DNA of 64,000 nucleotides from Rhodanobacteraceae bacterium. Its GTDB lineage: Bacteria; Pseudomonadota; Gammaproteobacteria; Xanthomonadales; SZUA-5. Below the pieces are notes generated by a model that did not search any database, was not told where the DNA came from, and saw only the letters and a list, made by a program, of their open reading frames with translations. The position numbers and the translations under genes were made by a program. Where the stretch lies: NCBI GenBank assembly GCA_016713135.1, contig JADJPR010000007.1:248001-312000 (forward strand), in the 5' to 3' direction. Below, one piece after another: positions 54,241-63,888 of the stretch. Position 1 is the first letter of the stretch. Each line of letters begins with the position of its first letter.

Positions 54241-55368
54241 TCAGGCCGACAGCAGCTGCCCGCTGCGCAGCTCCTCGGTGCCGCTGACCTTGGCCACGCG
54301 CGTGCCCGAGTGCACCACGCGTCCGCTCTCGCGCGCGTAGAGCACCCCGTCGACCGGGCTGGCCAGGGTGGAACACACGCCCGACAGCGGATCGATGATG
54401 TCGACCACCGGATCGCCGCGCTGCAACTCGGCGCCGAGCGCGGCACGGTGCACCAGCACACCGCCCTGTGGCGCGTACAGCGGCATCGACCCGGCCAGCG
54501 GACGCGGCGCGCGCCTGAGCGGTGGCAGGGTGGGTGTTGCGCCGGCAATGAATCCCTGGATCTGCAGGAAGCCGAACAATGCCCGCGCGTCGGCAGTGGC
54601 ATGTTCGTGGCAGACATCGGTCTCGCCGCGCAGCTCGATGGTGGCCGCCACGCAGGCCTCCGGCCAGGCTTGGTCAGCGCCGCCGGCCTGGGCGTGCAAG
54701 GCGTTCAAGCGGGAGAAGGTCAGCGAGCAGCTCTCGTCGAAGGGATCGCCCCCGGAATCGTCGGCCAGCAGGGCAAGCTCGGCGCCCAGCAGTTGCGCCA
54801 GCGGCGTCAGTGCCGGCCACAGCGTCGGCGTGGTGTAGAGGTGCATCACGGCCTCGTTGTCGCAATGCAGGTCGAGCACCAGGTCGGCGTCGATGGCCAG
54901 CGTCAGCAAGGTCTTGCGCAGGCTTTCCAGTTCGCTCGGGCCGGGCAGTCCATCGCAGGCCGCGCGCAGCGCGGCGCGCACGCTGGCGATATCGGGCAGG
55001 GTGCCGGCGGCGATCGACGGGCGCAGCTGCGCGTAGGCGGTCGCGGCGATGTTGGCGTACTGGCGGTTGAAGTTCTCGCCGCTCGGCAGTTCGAAACGGC
55101 CGATGCCGCGCCCGAGCAGCCGCTGCGCATGGCCGATCGGGTTGGCCATCGGCACCAGCACGATCTCGCCCCTGAGCAGTCCGGCGGCTTCTGCCTCCGC
55201 CAGCAACTGGCGCAGATGCCAGGCCACCAGCAGCCCGGGCGGCTCGTCGGCGTGCAGCGCCGCCTGCAGGTAGGCCTTGCGCCCGCCGGCCGGCCCGAAG
55301 TGCAGGCTCAACAGCTCGCGCGTGGTGCCGGGTGCCGGCGGGGTCAGGACATGGCGCTGCTCGCGCAT
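54241..55368 (-). CDS. Succinylglutamate desuccinylase/aspartoacylase (M14-like) family protein
   Basis: This 375-residue zinc deacylase-type protein has zinc ligands in LQAALHADEPPG (His, Glu) and LVLDLHCDNEAVMHLYT (His). ENFNRQYANIA and the C-terminal lipoyl-like stretch DPLSGVCSTLASPVDGVLYA fit the family. It probably removes an acyl or aminoacyl group from a small amide; the substrate is unknown. The start at 55368 (MREQRHVL) avoids an upstream extension without homology. No signal peptide. Arginine-related genes occur elsewhere in the window, but there is no direct operon link. Confidence 0.85.
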   Translation of the reverse strand: MREQRHVLTPPAPGTTRELLSLHFGPAGGRKAYLQAALHADEPPGLLVAWHLRQLLAEAEAAGLLRGEIVLVPMANPIGHAQRLLGRGIGRFELPSGENFNRQYANIAATAYAQLRPSIAAGTLPDIASVRAALRAACDGLPGPSELESLRKTLLTLAIDADLVLDLHCDNEAVMHLYTTPTLWPALTPLAQLLGAELALLADDSGGDPFDESCSLTFSRLNALHAQAGGADQAWPEACVAATIELRGETDVCHEHATADARALFGFLQIQGFIAGATPTLPPLRRAPRPLAGSMPLYAPQGGVLVHRAALGAELQRGDPVVDIIDPLSGVCSTLASPVDGVLYARESGRVVHSGTRVAKVSGTEELRSGQLLSA

Positions 55369-55454
55369 CTTCGGTTCCAGGAGAGGAGACTGCCCGCGAT
55401 CATCGCAGCGCCGCGCCCGCGCGCAAGGCACTGTCGCGCGCCGGCGCCTGCATT

Positions 55455-55477
55455 TCTTGTCCGCAAAGGACGCAAAG
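55455..55477 (+). repeat. Half GGACGCAAA array
   Basis: TTGTCCGCAAAGGACGCAAA starts here without an inverted partner of its own, about 75 bases before copy 2 of the dispersed element. Confidence 0.7.
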
Positions 55478-55550
55478 AGGGCAATAGCGTCATGGGTCGC
55501 AGCATCCCCGGAAGGTAATTCAATGGGTTAGAACATGTTCGATGAGAGTT

Positions 55551-55815
55551 CCGGTCGCCCCTGCCGGTGCGCTTGTTCGCGCATCGAACCGTGACTCTCG
55601 CAAGATCGCGGACTGTGTTCTTGGACGCAAAGGACGCAAAGGACGCAAAGGACGCAAAGGACGCAAAGGACGCAAAGGACGCAAAGAATATCAATCGCGA
55701 TACAGCGCTCGGGTGTCCCCGGCATTTGCTGTCTTTGCGTCCCTTTGCGTCCTTTGCGTACTCAATCACAGGGTCGTCGTTCTGCATGGGCAGAAAGAGT
55801 GGGAAATTCAACACC
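55551..55815 (-). repeat. Dispersed intergenic element, copy 2, with expanded array
   Basis: This is the reverse complement of the element at 34077-34302, and it is longer because its array has grown to seven GGACGCAAA units. The first ~90 bases are nearly identical to copy 1. It occupies most of the 479-base gap (55369-55847) between the M14-type gene and the delta-60 gene. The open frame through it (FASFASFAS) is repeat-derived and not a gene. Confidence 0.87.
55623..55685 (+). repeat. Seven perfect GGACGCAAA tandem units
   Basis: Seven 9-bp copies run without a mismatch from 55623 to 55685. An inverted TTTGCGTCC array follows at about 55734-55759. This is the longest perfect microsatellite in the window and likely to vary between strains. 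Confidence 0.95.
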
Positions 55816-55847
55816 CTGGCGCATGTTCGGTGGGAGGAATTCGAAGG

Positions 55848-57353
55848 TCACTCGAATCCGTTGCGCAGCAAATCGCCGGCGTGCAGCCGGGCGCGCATGG
55901 CGCTGGCGTAGTAGCTGCCGTCGTTGCTGGCGTAGGCATAGCCGCTGAAGACCACGCGCTCGCCGTCGGCCGACAGCGCCATGCTGGCCAGGCGGTTGTC
56001 GCGGTCGCTGCCGGCGAGCGTGTGGCCGTAGCCCATGCGGCCAGGCAGGCTGGGACTCAGGTTGCCGAAGCTGCTGTCGAAGCTGCCATCCGGGTTGAGC
56101 CGCGCGAGGGCGGCATCGCCGAAGGTGAATCCAGCGGACTCGTAGCCTCCGCCGACCAGGATCTTGCCGTCCGGGGCGACCAGGATGTCATCGGCATAGG
56201 CATCGCCATGGATGCCGGCCGCAGCGTAGTCGAATACTCGCGCCACGCCGCCATTGAAGCTGGGATCGGTGTTGCCGCTGAGCAGGTCCATTGCGAAAAC
56301 CGCCATCGACGGATCCAGGTCCTGGGCGTCGGCCACATAGCCCGCGATCAGCAGCCGCGGATTGCCGCCCAGGGTCTGCACCGCCAGCTGGTTCCCGGTG
56401 TTGTGGCGGTAACCAGGGGCGGCGCTGAAGAAGAACTGGCGGAAGCCGCCGCTGCCGAATGCCGGGTCCAGCCCGAGCGCATTGGTCTGCGAGGGAAACG
56501 AGGTGCCGACGACGACGCCATCGAACTGGCCCTGGCCGTCCACCACCGAACGCCGCATCAGGGTACGCCAGCGCACGCTCAGTCCCGGGCTGGTCTGGGT
56601 GTACGCGACCAGTGCGGTCACCTGGGAATCGAAATTGAGATCCAGCCGCAGCATCCGCCACTGGGTCGGCAGGCCGACGTCGCCGCCGACCACGTTGCCG
56701 CATTCGGACGCGGCGCACAGGCCGCCGGTGTTGCCGAACAGGATGACTTGCATCAGTGCGTGGTTGCCCTGGGTGCCGTCGCGCAGGTCTCCGGCGATCA
56801 TGAAGCGGTCGCTCTCCAGTTCGTAGGCGACGATCGCCCCGGCGCGGTCCGAAGGGCTGCCGCCGCGCCGGATGCGACGCAAGCCGCTGCCGGCGAAGGC
56901 GCTGTCGAGTTCGCCGTTGGGCAGCACCGCCCACACCGCCATGTCGCTCTGGTCGAAGGGGCCGTAGAGCGTGCCGAGCACCAGGACCGCGCCATCGCGG
57001 CGCAGGACGGCGTCCGCCGCTTCCACTTCGAAATCCGGACCGGCGTCCAGCAGTTGCTGGCCGAGCGGGCCGTAGCTGGTGTCCACACTCCCGTCGCGGT
57101 TGAAGCGGGTGATGCCGATCTGGCTGTTGCCGGGAAACTGCGAGCCGAAGGGCGTGGGTGTGTTGCTGATCACCAGCACCTTGTCGTCGGCCTGGACCAG
57201 GGTCTTGACCGGGCGCGTTGCGCCGCGCTGCAGGCCGGCGTCGATCGGCCAGTAGCTGGTGACCCGGCCGCCGGCGAAAGCCGCATCGAGTTGCCCGTTC
57301 GCCATCGCCGGCAGGGCCACCGCCAGCAGCCAGGCCATCATCCACATGCGCAT
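55848..57353 (-). CDS. Secreted delta-60 repeat (beta-propeller) protein with LLRNGFE tail
   Basis: This 501-residue exported protein has a signal peptide (MWMMAWLLAVALPAMA) and several delta-60-type repeats, each about 55 residues (LDAAFAGGRV, DTSYGPLGQQLLDAG, LDSAFAGSGLRR, LDPAFGSGGFRQFFF, DSSFGNLSPSLPG). Such repeats form beta-propeller-like secreted proteins of unknown function. It ends GDLLRNGFE, like the conserved short GFE-ending tails seen on many exported proteins of Lysobacterales, which I suspect are a sorting signal. GGAGAAA precedes the start at 57353. Confidence 0.83.
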   Translation of the reverse strand: MRMWMMAWLLAVALPAMANGQLDAAFAGGRVTSYWPIDAGLQRGATRPVKTLVQADDKVLVISNTPTPFGSQFPGNSQIGITRFNRDGSVDTSYGPLGQQLLDAGPDFEVEAADAVLRRDGAVLVLGTLYGPFDQSDMAVWAVLPNGELDSAFAGSGLRRIRRGGSPSDRAGAIVAYELESDRFMIAGDLRDGTQGNHALMQVILFGNTGGLCAASECGNVVGGDVGLPTQWRMLRLDLNFDSQVTALVAYTQTSPGLSVRWRTLMRRSVVDGQGQFDGVVVGTSFPSQTNALGLDPAFGSGGFRQFFFSAAPGYRHNTGNQLAVQTLGGNPRLLIAGYVADAQDLDPSMAVFAMDLLSGNTDPSFNGGVARVFDYAAAGIHGDAYADDILVAPDGKILVGGGYESAGFTFGDAALARLNPDGSFDSSFGNLSPSLPGRMGYGHTLAGSDRDNRLASMALSADGERVVFSGYAYASNDGSYYASAMRARLHAGDLLRNGFE

Positions 57354-57450
57354 CGATTTCTCCGGATCCGACAGCGGGAGCTGCCGCAGCCGGGTGCTTA
57401 CGCTTTCCGGCGGCCGCACCTGACACGCGTTGCGCGGCCGGGGCGCCGGC

Positions 57451-59694
57451 TCATGCAGCGTGGCGCCAGGTATTGCGGCCCGCGGCCTTGGCTGCGTAGA
57501 GCGCCTCGTCAGCGGCGGCGATCAGGGCCAGCGCATGTTCCGGCGAGCCAGCCGTCGCGATGCCGATGCTGGTGCCGGTGCGCAGCGCGATCTCGCCGAA
57601 CATGACCGGGACCGCCATCGCTTCGATCATCCGTCGCGCGGTGCTCTCGGCGAACTCGCGGGCCTGGCCCAGGTCCACGTGTTCGCTCAGGATCACGAAT
57701 TCGTCGCCACCGATCCGCGCCACCAGGTCGCCCTCGCGGACCACTGCGGATTGCCGCTCGGCGAAGGCGCGGATCAGGTGATCGCCTGCCGCGTGGCCAT
57801 GACGATCGTTGATTGGCTTGAGGAAATCGAGGTCCAGGAAGAGCAGCGCCAAGGCCACCGGCTGGTGTCGGCCGCGCGCGATGGCCAGTCCCAGCCGCTC
57901 CTCGAACTGGCGCCGGTTGGCTACCCCGGTCAGCGGGTCGAGGCGGGCTTCGCGCTCGAGTTGCGCCTCGGCCAGCTTGAGGCGCGTGATGTCGAAGGAC
58001 AGGACGAAGAATCCGGCGGCACTGCCATCGCGCGCCTGTTCCGGAATGTAGCTGCACTCGAAGTGGAAATCGCCGCCCGGCAAGGACTGCGTGAGTTCGA
58101 AACTGGAGGCCACACCGGACAGCGCACCCTTCGCGGGCGCTGCGATCCGCGGGTACACCGCTGCGCCGTGGATCTCGCCCAGGGTGCGTCCCACGATCTC
58201 CGCTTCCGTGCGTCCGAACAGCCGCTGCATGTAGCCGTTGGCGAAGGTGTAGCGCTCCTCGCGGTCCACATGCGCGACCACCGCGGGCACATTGTCGGTG
58301 ATCGTCCGCAGGCGTTCGCGGCTGGCGGCGAGGGCTGCCTCGCTGCGCTGCAGGGAGAGGTTGCTGCGGCGCTGGCGGTAGAGGAACACGGCAATCAGGC
58401 ACAGGCCGCCAGCCACGGCGACGATCAGCAGCAGGCGCAGGCGGTTGCTCGCCGTCAGTGCACGCTCGCGTTCGGTCGCCAGCTCCGCCTCCTTCGCCAG
58501 CCGCTGCAGGTCGAACTCCTGTTCGGCATAGCGCAGCCGCGCCTCGAAGTCCTCGCCGACCAGCGCCCGGTCGCGTGCGTCCACGATCTCGTCCAGCTGC
58601 AGCAGGCGCAGAGTCTGCGTACCCAGGTCATTGCGCTCCGGCCGGATGGCCAGGCGCACCCGGATCAGTTCACGCAGCACGCGGCGCTCCTCGGCATCCA
58701 GGCCCGCCAGGCGGAACTGCTCGGTGGCCTCCTCGAAAGCGGTCTCCGCCGCCGGCAGGTCGCCGCGGTCGCGTGCGACCTGTCCCAGCACCTCATTGCC
58801 GAGCCCGCGCAACTGCGAATGCCGGAAGCGTCGCGCGAGGTCGATCACGCGCTCGGCGCTGGCCCTCTGGGTGGCCACGTCGCCCTGGTCCCGGGCGATG
58901 TTCGCCAGTTCCAGGTCAAGCTCGGCGGTGAGCTTCGGGTCGTTCAGCGAGGCGGCCACGGCGATGGCTTCGCGCACCGTCTCCCGCGCGGCGTCCCATT
59001 GACCCAGGTTGGCTTCGGCGCGGCTGCGGTTGCGCAACAGCCGGGCGCGGATCAACGGCTCCGGGATGTCGCCGAGTGCCTGCAGGCCGCGGTTGGCGTA
59101 GCTGCGGGCGAGTTCGTGGCGTCCGAGCAAATTGCTCATCGACGAATATCCCAGCTGCACGCCGGCCGACAGCACCGGGGAGGGATCGCGTTCAAGGCGA
59201 CGCTCTGCCTCCGCGAGCACGCGGCCGCCCGGGCTGTACTGCTGCTGCGACAGCAAGGCCCGGCTCTCCGCGATCAGGCCGCGCACGGCCAGCAGCGGTT
59301 CGCCGGCCGCATCAGCCGCCTTGCGTGCCTCGATGCCGGCTTTCAGCTGGCATTCCCAGTCGGCGAAGATGCGGCAGGCGTTCGCCCGCGCGATCTCGAG
59401 CAGCGCGAGCTCGCGCTGGCGGCCGTCGGCGCGCGCGCGCTCGATCTCCGGCAGGATCTTCGCCAACGCGCCTTTGGGATCCGACAGCGCTTCCAGCTCC
59501 AGCGGATGGCGCTCTGCCTCGGTGGGCACCGCAGCCGCGGCATGGGCCGCACAAACGAGCACAAGCGCTGCCGCAACGGTGGACGCCCACGCGCCGACAG
59601 CGGCCAGCGCCCGGCGCGGACGCCCGGATCCGCCACTCGGGTAGCTGCCCACCGCGTCGCAGGCGACAACGATGCGCATGAGCCAAGCTTGCAC
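57451..59694 (-). CDS. TPR-PAS-GGDEF membrane diguanylate cyclase
   Basis: This 747-residue protein has an exported N-terminal TPR-rich sensor (about 50-400), a membrane helix (LLLIVAVAGGLCLIAVFLY), a PAS domain (TITDNVPAVVAHVDREERYT) and a GGDEF domain with ARIGGDEFVIL and NDRHGHAAGDHLI. The GGDEF motif is intact, so it should make cyclic di-GMP. The start is GTG 59694 or ATG 59679. The layout resembles tetratricopeptide diguanylate cyclases common in Lysobacterales. It follows the DUF1176 gene by 22 bases. Confidence 0.9.
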   Translation of the reverse strand: MQAWLMRIVVACDAVGSYPSGGSGRPRRALAAVGAWASTVAAALVLVCAAHAAAAVPTEAERHPLELEALSDPKGALAKILPEIERARADGRQRELALLEIARANACRIFADWECQLKAGIEARKAADAAGEPLLAVRGLIAESRALLSQQQYSPGGRVLAEAERRLERDPSPVLSAGVQLGYSSMSNLLGRHELARSYANRGLQALGDIPEPLIRARLLRNRSRAEANLGQWDAARETVREAIAVAASLNDPKLTAELDLELANIARDQGDVATQRASAERVIDLARRFRHSQLRGLGNEVLGQVARDRGDLPAAETAFEEATEQFRLAGLDAEERRVLRELIRVRLAIRPERNDLGTQTLRLLQLDEIVDARDRALVGEDFEARLRYAEQEFDLQRLAKEAELATERERALTASNRLRLLLIVAVAGGLCLIAVFLYRQRRSNLSLQRSEAALAASRERLRTITDNVPAVVAHVDREERYTFANGYMQRLFGRTEAEIVGRTLGEIHGAAVYPRIAAPAKGALSGVASSFELTQSLPGGDFHFECSYIPEQARDGSAAGFFVLSFDITRLKLAEAQLEREARLDPLTGVANRRQFEERLGLAIARGRHQPVALALLFLDLDFLKPINDRHGHAAGDHLIRAFAERQSAVVREGDLVARIGGDEFVILSEHVDLGQAREFAESTARRMIEAMAVPVMFGEIALRTGTSIGIATAGSPEHALALIAAADEALYAAKAAGRNTWRHAA

Positions 59695-59716
59695 GGGGGA
59701 TCCCGGGCGAATCGCT

Positions 59717-60766
59717 TCAGCGAGCCGAGCGATACAGCATTGGCCAGTAGTCAGGGGTCACTCCGGCGCATTCGCCCATCCGCCGGTACTCGACCAGGTC
59801 GAATCCCTGCTCGGTCCACACCCACTGGCCGCTGGCACCGCAATCGCCGATCCCGCGGCCCTTGCCGAACATGGACAGCACCCCGGTGGCCGGGTCGAAA
59901 TCCGCGTTCACGAGATCGCCGTCGACGGTCATGCTGCCATCATCGCGCGGGAGCGGAAAGGCGATCCGTTGCGGCTGCGCACCCTGTGACAGCAGAAACC
60001 AGCTGCTGCCGGAGTTGTAAGCCGCCACGTAGCAGACCAGTTGTACCAGGGTGCGACCGTCGGCGAGTTCGAAGGCGCTGTCGCGCAGCAAGGTGTCGTA
60101 ATCGATCTCTTCGCATTCATCCCCTTCGAGGGTCTCGCGCACCAGCTGGCCCAGACGGCTGGTTTCGACCTCATCCAGCGCACGTCCGCCGGCTGACGCA
60201 CGTGGCTGCAGCGGCGCGGGAGGCACGGGGATCGACGATGTTGGCTGCTCGCCCTTGCGCACGAACGCGGTCGTGGTGCCGAGCCGCCGCTGCTGCTCGT
60301 CGATCCACAGCAGAATGGCGCTGGCACCGGACAGCGAGATGGTCCCCACCGGGCCACCGTCGCCAACCAGCGTCAGTGTGTCCGCGCCGCGCATCGCGCC
60401 GAACATCGCAGCGATCTCATCCGCATCGGTGATGACCACGTCGATGCCCTCGCCGCTGTCGGCGTCGACCAGGTGCGCATCGTTGAACTGCAGCAGTTCG
60501 GCGTCGTCCGCCTGCAGGATCCAGTAGATCTCGCGCGAAAGCGGATGGTCGACGCGCAGGGTGATGCGGGTGACCGCATCGTCGCCACGGCCACCGCGTT
60601 CGAAGTGCAGGAAGGCGTAGCTGCCCGCATCGGCCGGGGCGAATCCCACGGCCGTGCAATGGCGCGTGTTGTCGCACCCGGCGACCCAGCGCTTGACTTC
60701 CTTGTAGCCCTGGGCAGGCGCAGCGACCGACGCCATCAGCAAGGCCAGAGACACGAGAGTGCGCAT
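59717..60766 (-). CDS. DUF1176-family periplasmic protein
   Basis: This 349-residue exported protein (signal peptide LVSLALLMASVAAPAQG) has the DUF1176 pattern: KRWVAGCDNTRHCTAVGF near the N-terminus and CYVAAYNSGSSWFLLSQ, then FDPATGVLSMFGKGRGIGDCG and WVWTEQGFDLVEYR at the C-terminus. Conserved Cys pairs suggest disulfides. The function of the family is unknown. It sits between the YfcC-type transporter gene and the diguanylate cyclase gene. Confidence 0.85.
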   Translation of the reverse strand: MRTLVSLALLMASVAAPAQGYKEVKRWVAGCDNTRHCTAVGFAPADAGSYAFLHFERGGRGDDAVTRITLRVDHPLSREIYWILQADDAELLQFNDAHLVDADSGEGIDVVITDADEIAAMFGAMRGADTLTLVGDGGPVGTISLSGASAILLWIDEQQRRLGTTTAFVRKGEQPTSSIPVPPAPLQPRASAGGRALDEVETSRLGQLVRETLEGDECEEIDYDTLLRDSAFELADGRTLVQLVCYVAAYNSGSSWFLLSQGAQPQRIAFPLPRDDGSMTVDGDLVNADFDPATGVLSMFGKGRGIGDCGASGQWVWTEQGFDLVEYRRMGECAGVTPDYWPMLYRSAR

Positions 60767-60826
60767 GCATGGATTCTCCGCGGGCGATGCGCAGAGTATG
60801 CCGTTCGCAGCTTGCGCCGGCGGCTC

Positions 60827-62275
60827 TCAGGCATAGCCGACGATCACCGCCCCCACCACGAACAGCAAGGACAGTCCGAGCAGCCAGGCGAGCCATCCCG
60901 CGATGAAGCGCGCCCACTGCAGCCAGTCGATGCGCGCGGCACCGAGCACGCCCATCAGGGTGGCCGACGTCGGCACGATGATGTTGGTCAGCCCGTCGCC
61001 GAGCTGGAAGGCAAGCACGCTGACCTGGCGGCTCACCCCGAGCAGGTCGCCGAGCGGGGCCATGATCGGCATGGTCAACGCGGCCTGTCCCGAGCCCGAG
61101 GGCACCAGGACGTTCAGCACCGACTGGAAGGCCAGCATCAGGCCGGCCGCCACTGCCGCGGGCAGGCCCTCGAGCGCGTGGGCCAGGTGGTACAGCAGGG
61201 TGTTCAGCACGGACGGCTGGCTGGGATCGGTGCCGCCGAGCAACAACATCAGTGACTTGGCCATGGCGACCACGAGCACCACCGGCAACATCTGCGCGCA
61301 GCCCTCGCGGAATGCGTCGGCCAGGGCATTGGCGTCGATGCCCGGCCGGCGTCCGAGCCAAGCGACGATGCCCACCGCCAGCCCCATCGCGAAGAACTGC
61401 GCCGCGAGTTCCGGCAGGTAGTAGCCACGCGCGGTCACCCCGTAAATCACCCAGGCCATGGTGGCCACCAGCAGCAGCATCACCAGCGCGTCGTTTCCGC
61501 TGGCGCGCTCCAGTGCCTCTGCGGGGCGATTCGCGGCGGCGGCCCGCGGGTGCCGGTGGCGCAGGGCGTAGCGCAGGGTCATCGCCGCTCCGATGGCCGT
61601 GAATACCGTCCACATCAGCACCCGCAACCCGGCGCCGGATACTGGCGGCAGGCCGGCCACCCCTTGCGCGACGATCACGCTGAAGGGGTTCATCCAACTG
61701 GTGGCGAAACCCACCTGGGTGGCGACGAAACTCACCAGCACGACACAGGTCGCATCCAGTCCCAGGCGCGCGAACACCGGCACCAGCAGCAACACGAAGG
61801 GAATGGTCTCCTCGCCCATGCCGAAGATCGCGCCGCCGAGCGAGAAGAGCAGGAACAGACCGGGAATGAGGATCGCCAGCCGGTCCTGGAAACGGTCGAT
61901 GAAACCGGCCAGGGTGCGGTCGATCGCACCCGTGCGCATCAACACGCCGAAGCTGCCGCCAAGCACCAGCAGGAAGGCCACGATGCCCACCGCCGAACCG
62001 AACTTGTCGCCGGCAACCAGGCCTTCGAATGGCAGGTTCAGCAGGCCCAGGCCGCCGCCCTCGGCGAACAGCGGGACCGCCTTCGGATCGCCCGCACGCT
62101 CGTAGCTCGCCAACTGGATCGAGACCTGGCGTGAGCCCTCCATTCGCTCCACCGTGGCAAAACGGCCGGGGGCAATGAAGGAGACGGCGAGCGCCACCAG
62201 GACCGCCGCGAGCGCGAGGATCAGCAGGGTATCCGGGGCCTTGAAGCCGGTGCGGGCAGATGGACTCGGGTGCAT
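60827..62275 (-). CDS. YfcC-family basic amino acid/dicarboxylate transporter
   Basis: This 482-residue inner-membrane protein has about 12 hydrophobic segments, of the YfcC/DcuC-type superfamily whose members move C4-dicarboxylates or arginine-type substrates. Recognisable stretches are GGAIFGMGEETIPFVLLLVP, FVATQVGFATSWMNPFSVIV, VLNVLVPSGSGQAALTMPIM and GDGLTNIIVPTSATLMGVLG. The start at 62275 (MHPSPSART) lies 4 bases after the end of the cyanophycinase-like gene, so the two form an operon. Uptake of peptides or amino acids released by the peptidase is a reasonable inference. Confidence 0.88.
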   Translation of the reverse strand: MHPSPSARTGFKAPDTLLILALAAVLVALAVSFIAPGRFATVERMEGSRQVSIQLASYERAGDPKAVPLFAEGGGLGLLNLPFEGLVAGDKFGSAVGIVAFLLVLGGSFGVLMRTGAIDRTLAGFIDRFQDRLAILIPGLFLLFSLGGAIFGMGEETIPFVLLLVPVFARLGLDATCVVLVSFVATQVGFATSWMNPFSVIVAQGVAGLPPVSGAGLRVLMWTVFTAIGAAMTLRYALRHRHPRAAAANRPAEALERASGNDALVMLLLVATMAWVIYGVTARGYYLPELAAQFFAMGLAVGIVAWLGRRPGIDANALADAFREGCAQMLPVVLVVAMAKSLMLLLGGTDPSQPSVLNTLLYHLAHALEGLPAAVAAGLMLAFQSVLNVLVPSGSGQAALTMPIMAPLGDLLGVSRQVSVLAFQLGDGLTNIIVPTSATLMGVLGAARIDWLQWARFIAGWLAWLLGLSLLFVVGAVIVGYA

Positions 62276-62279
62276 GGGC

Positions 62280-63888
62280 TCAGGGCTCGGAGCGGACTGG
62301 CTGGATGGAGCTTTCGGCTTGCGTCGAAAGCGGGAGTTGCCACACGGCCTGGCCATGGCCATCCGCGCAGGCGCGCCCGGCCGGGACCTCGCGGTCGCCG
62401 TCGAGCAGGGTCAGTTCCAGGCTGCGACCGGGCGCCAGCGAAAGCAACGCATCGCGCAGCGCGGGCCCGCCGGCGGCCAGCGTGCGCCGCGGCGCCGGAG
62501 CCGTTGCGCAACGGGGGCTGACCTTCGGCGGCGGCCATGCCGGCGCGTCTCCGGCCCGATGGTGATGCCAGGCCAGGCGCCCGGGTGCGATTTCGCGGAG
62601 CCAGGTGACACCGCCCTGGCCGATCGCCTGGGCACGCCAGCCGGTTCCCACGCGGTCCAGTCGCAGTGCGGTGTTCTCGTCGACCCCGACCCCGAGGACC
62701 GCCGGCGTATCGAGCAGCACACGCGCCAGCCGGTACTCGCGGCCGCGCTCGGAAAAATGGGTGTCGAGCACGCCCCAGAAACTGCCCAGTCCGCCGCCCG
62801 GGTGCACCAGCAGGGCATCCGGATCCACGCCTGAGCAGGCGTCGGCGGCGGCGCAGCTCGGGTCTGGAGGCAGCCCCGTGCCGCGCGCGCGCGGCGCCGC
62901 GCGGCAGCGCCGAGCCGGACACCAGCATCGGCCCGTCGGCGGCGGCCTGCACGGCCGTGCCGGCGCTGGTCCCACCCAGCACCAGGCTCCCGGCCGCCAG
63001 GCGTGCGCGCAACTGGCGCAGTTCGGGCGAGGGCTGTCCGTCGGCCGTGAACCACGCAGCGCGGGTGAAGCTCTGGTCGCCTCCATTGAGGAACAGTGCA
63101 TCCGCCCAGTCGAGTGCCGCCCGCAGCCGCCGTGGATCGCGACACGCTGCCTCCAGCGCCTGTGCGCGCTCCGGGTGCAGATGCGCACGGTCCTGCGCGC
63201 CCCAGCGCTCGCCGCGCAGCGCGTCCAGGCGGGCACAGTCGCGCGCGGGATCGCGCTGCGCGGCGCGCAGCGCCTGGTCCAGCGGCAGCCAGCGCACCTG
63301 CGCGCCCGCCTGGGTGAAGACCTCCTGGTAGAACGCGATGGCGTTGTAGGGATCGCGACTTGACGCGGTACTGACCAGCACCCGCGGCTGCGCGCGCCCC
63401 GATACCTCACGCGCCATCGCGACGAAGGCGCGGTAGATCGTTGCACCCGAGTCCGCCCGCGAATCCGCCAGCGACACGGACTCCGCGCCAGCCGCGACCT
63501 CGAGCGCATCCAGCACCCGCAGGCGCTCGAAATCGGCCAGCGGTGCCCACGCCGCCCCGAGTTCCGGCCCGAGTTCTTCCGTCCTGAGGTCGCGCTCGCC
63601 AATCCGGGCCAGCCATTGGCGCAGGCCAGCGAGGACGGCAGCCTGCTGCGGGCGTCGGTGCGGATGCCACCAGCCGCTCGCGACGCGCGCCAGAGCGCCG
63701 GCGTCCAGGCGCAGCCGGGGGGCCTGCGGCGGCGCCGGGATGGCGCCATCGACGCATGCCTCGGGTGAGGCGCCTGCACACACGGGCAGCGCGCCGCCTG
63801 CCAGGAGCATGCGCGGGCCATCGGCCGCGATGAGGCTCGCGGGCAGCGCGAGCAGCACCGCCAACAGTCGTGGCCAGCGCCCGATCAT
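62280..63888 (-). CDS. Secreted cyanophycinase-like S51 peptidase, +1 frameshift
   Basis: This serine peptidase belongs to the cyanophycinase (S51) family, which cuts multi-Arg-poly-Asp into beta-Asp-Arg dipeptides. It has a signal peptide (LLAVLLALPASLIAADG), a nucleotide-free fold with FLNGGDQSFTRAAW and the nucleophile elbow LVLGGTSAGTAVQAAADGPM. After ALPRGAARAR (about 62880-62900, in a CGCGCGCGCG run) homology moves one frame to GTGLPPDPSCAAADACSG and HPGGGLGSFWGVLDTHFSER, ending at 62280. One extra base explains it. The start at 63888 overlaps the stop of the upstream partial gene. An unusual insertion of about 150 residues before the S51 core is present. Confidence 0.83.

Noticed and set aside
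55344..55814. Minus-strand frame with FASFASFAS repeats
   Set aside because: It is produced by the seven 9-bp units of the dispersed repeat; the other copy of the element does not keep the frame.
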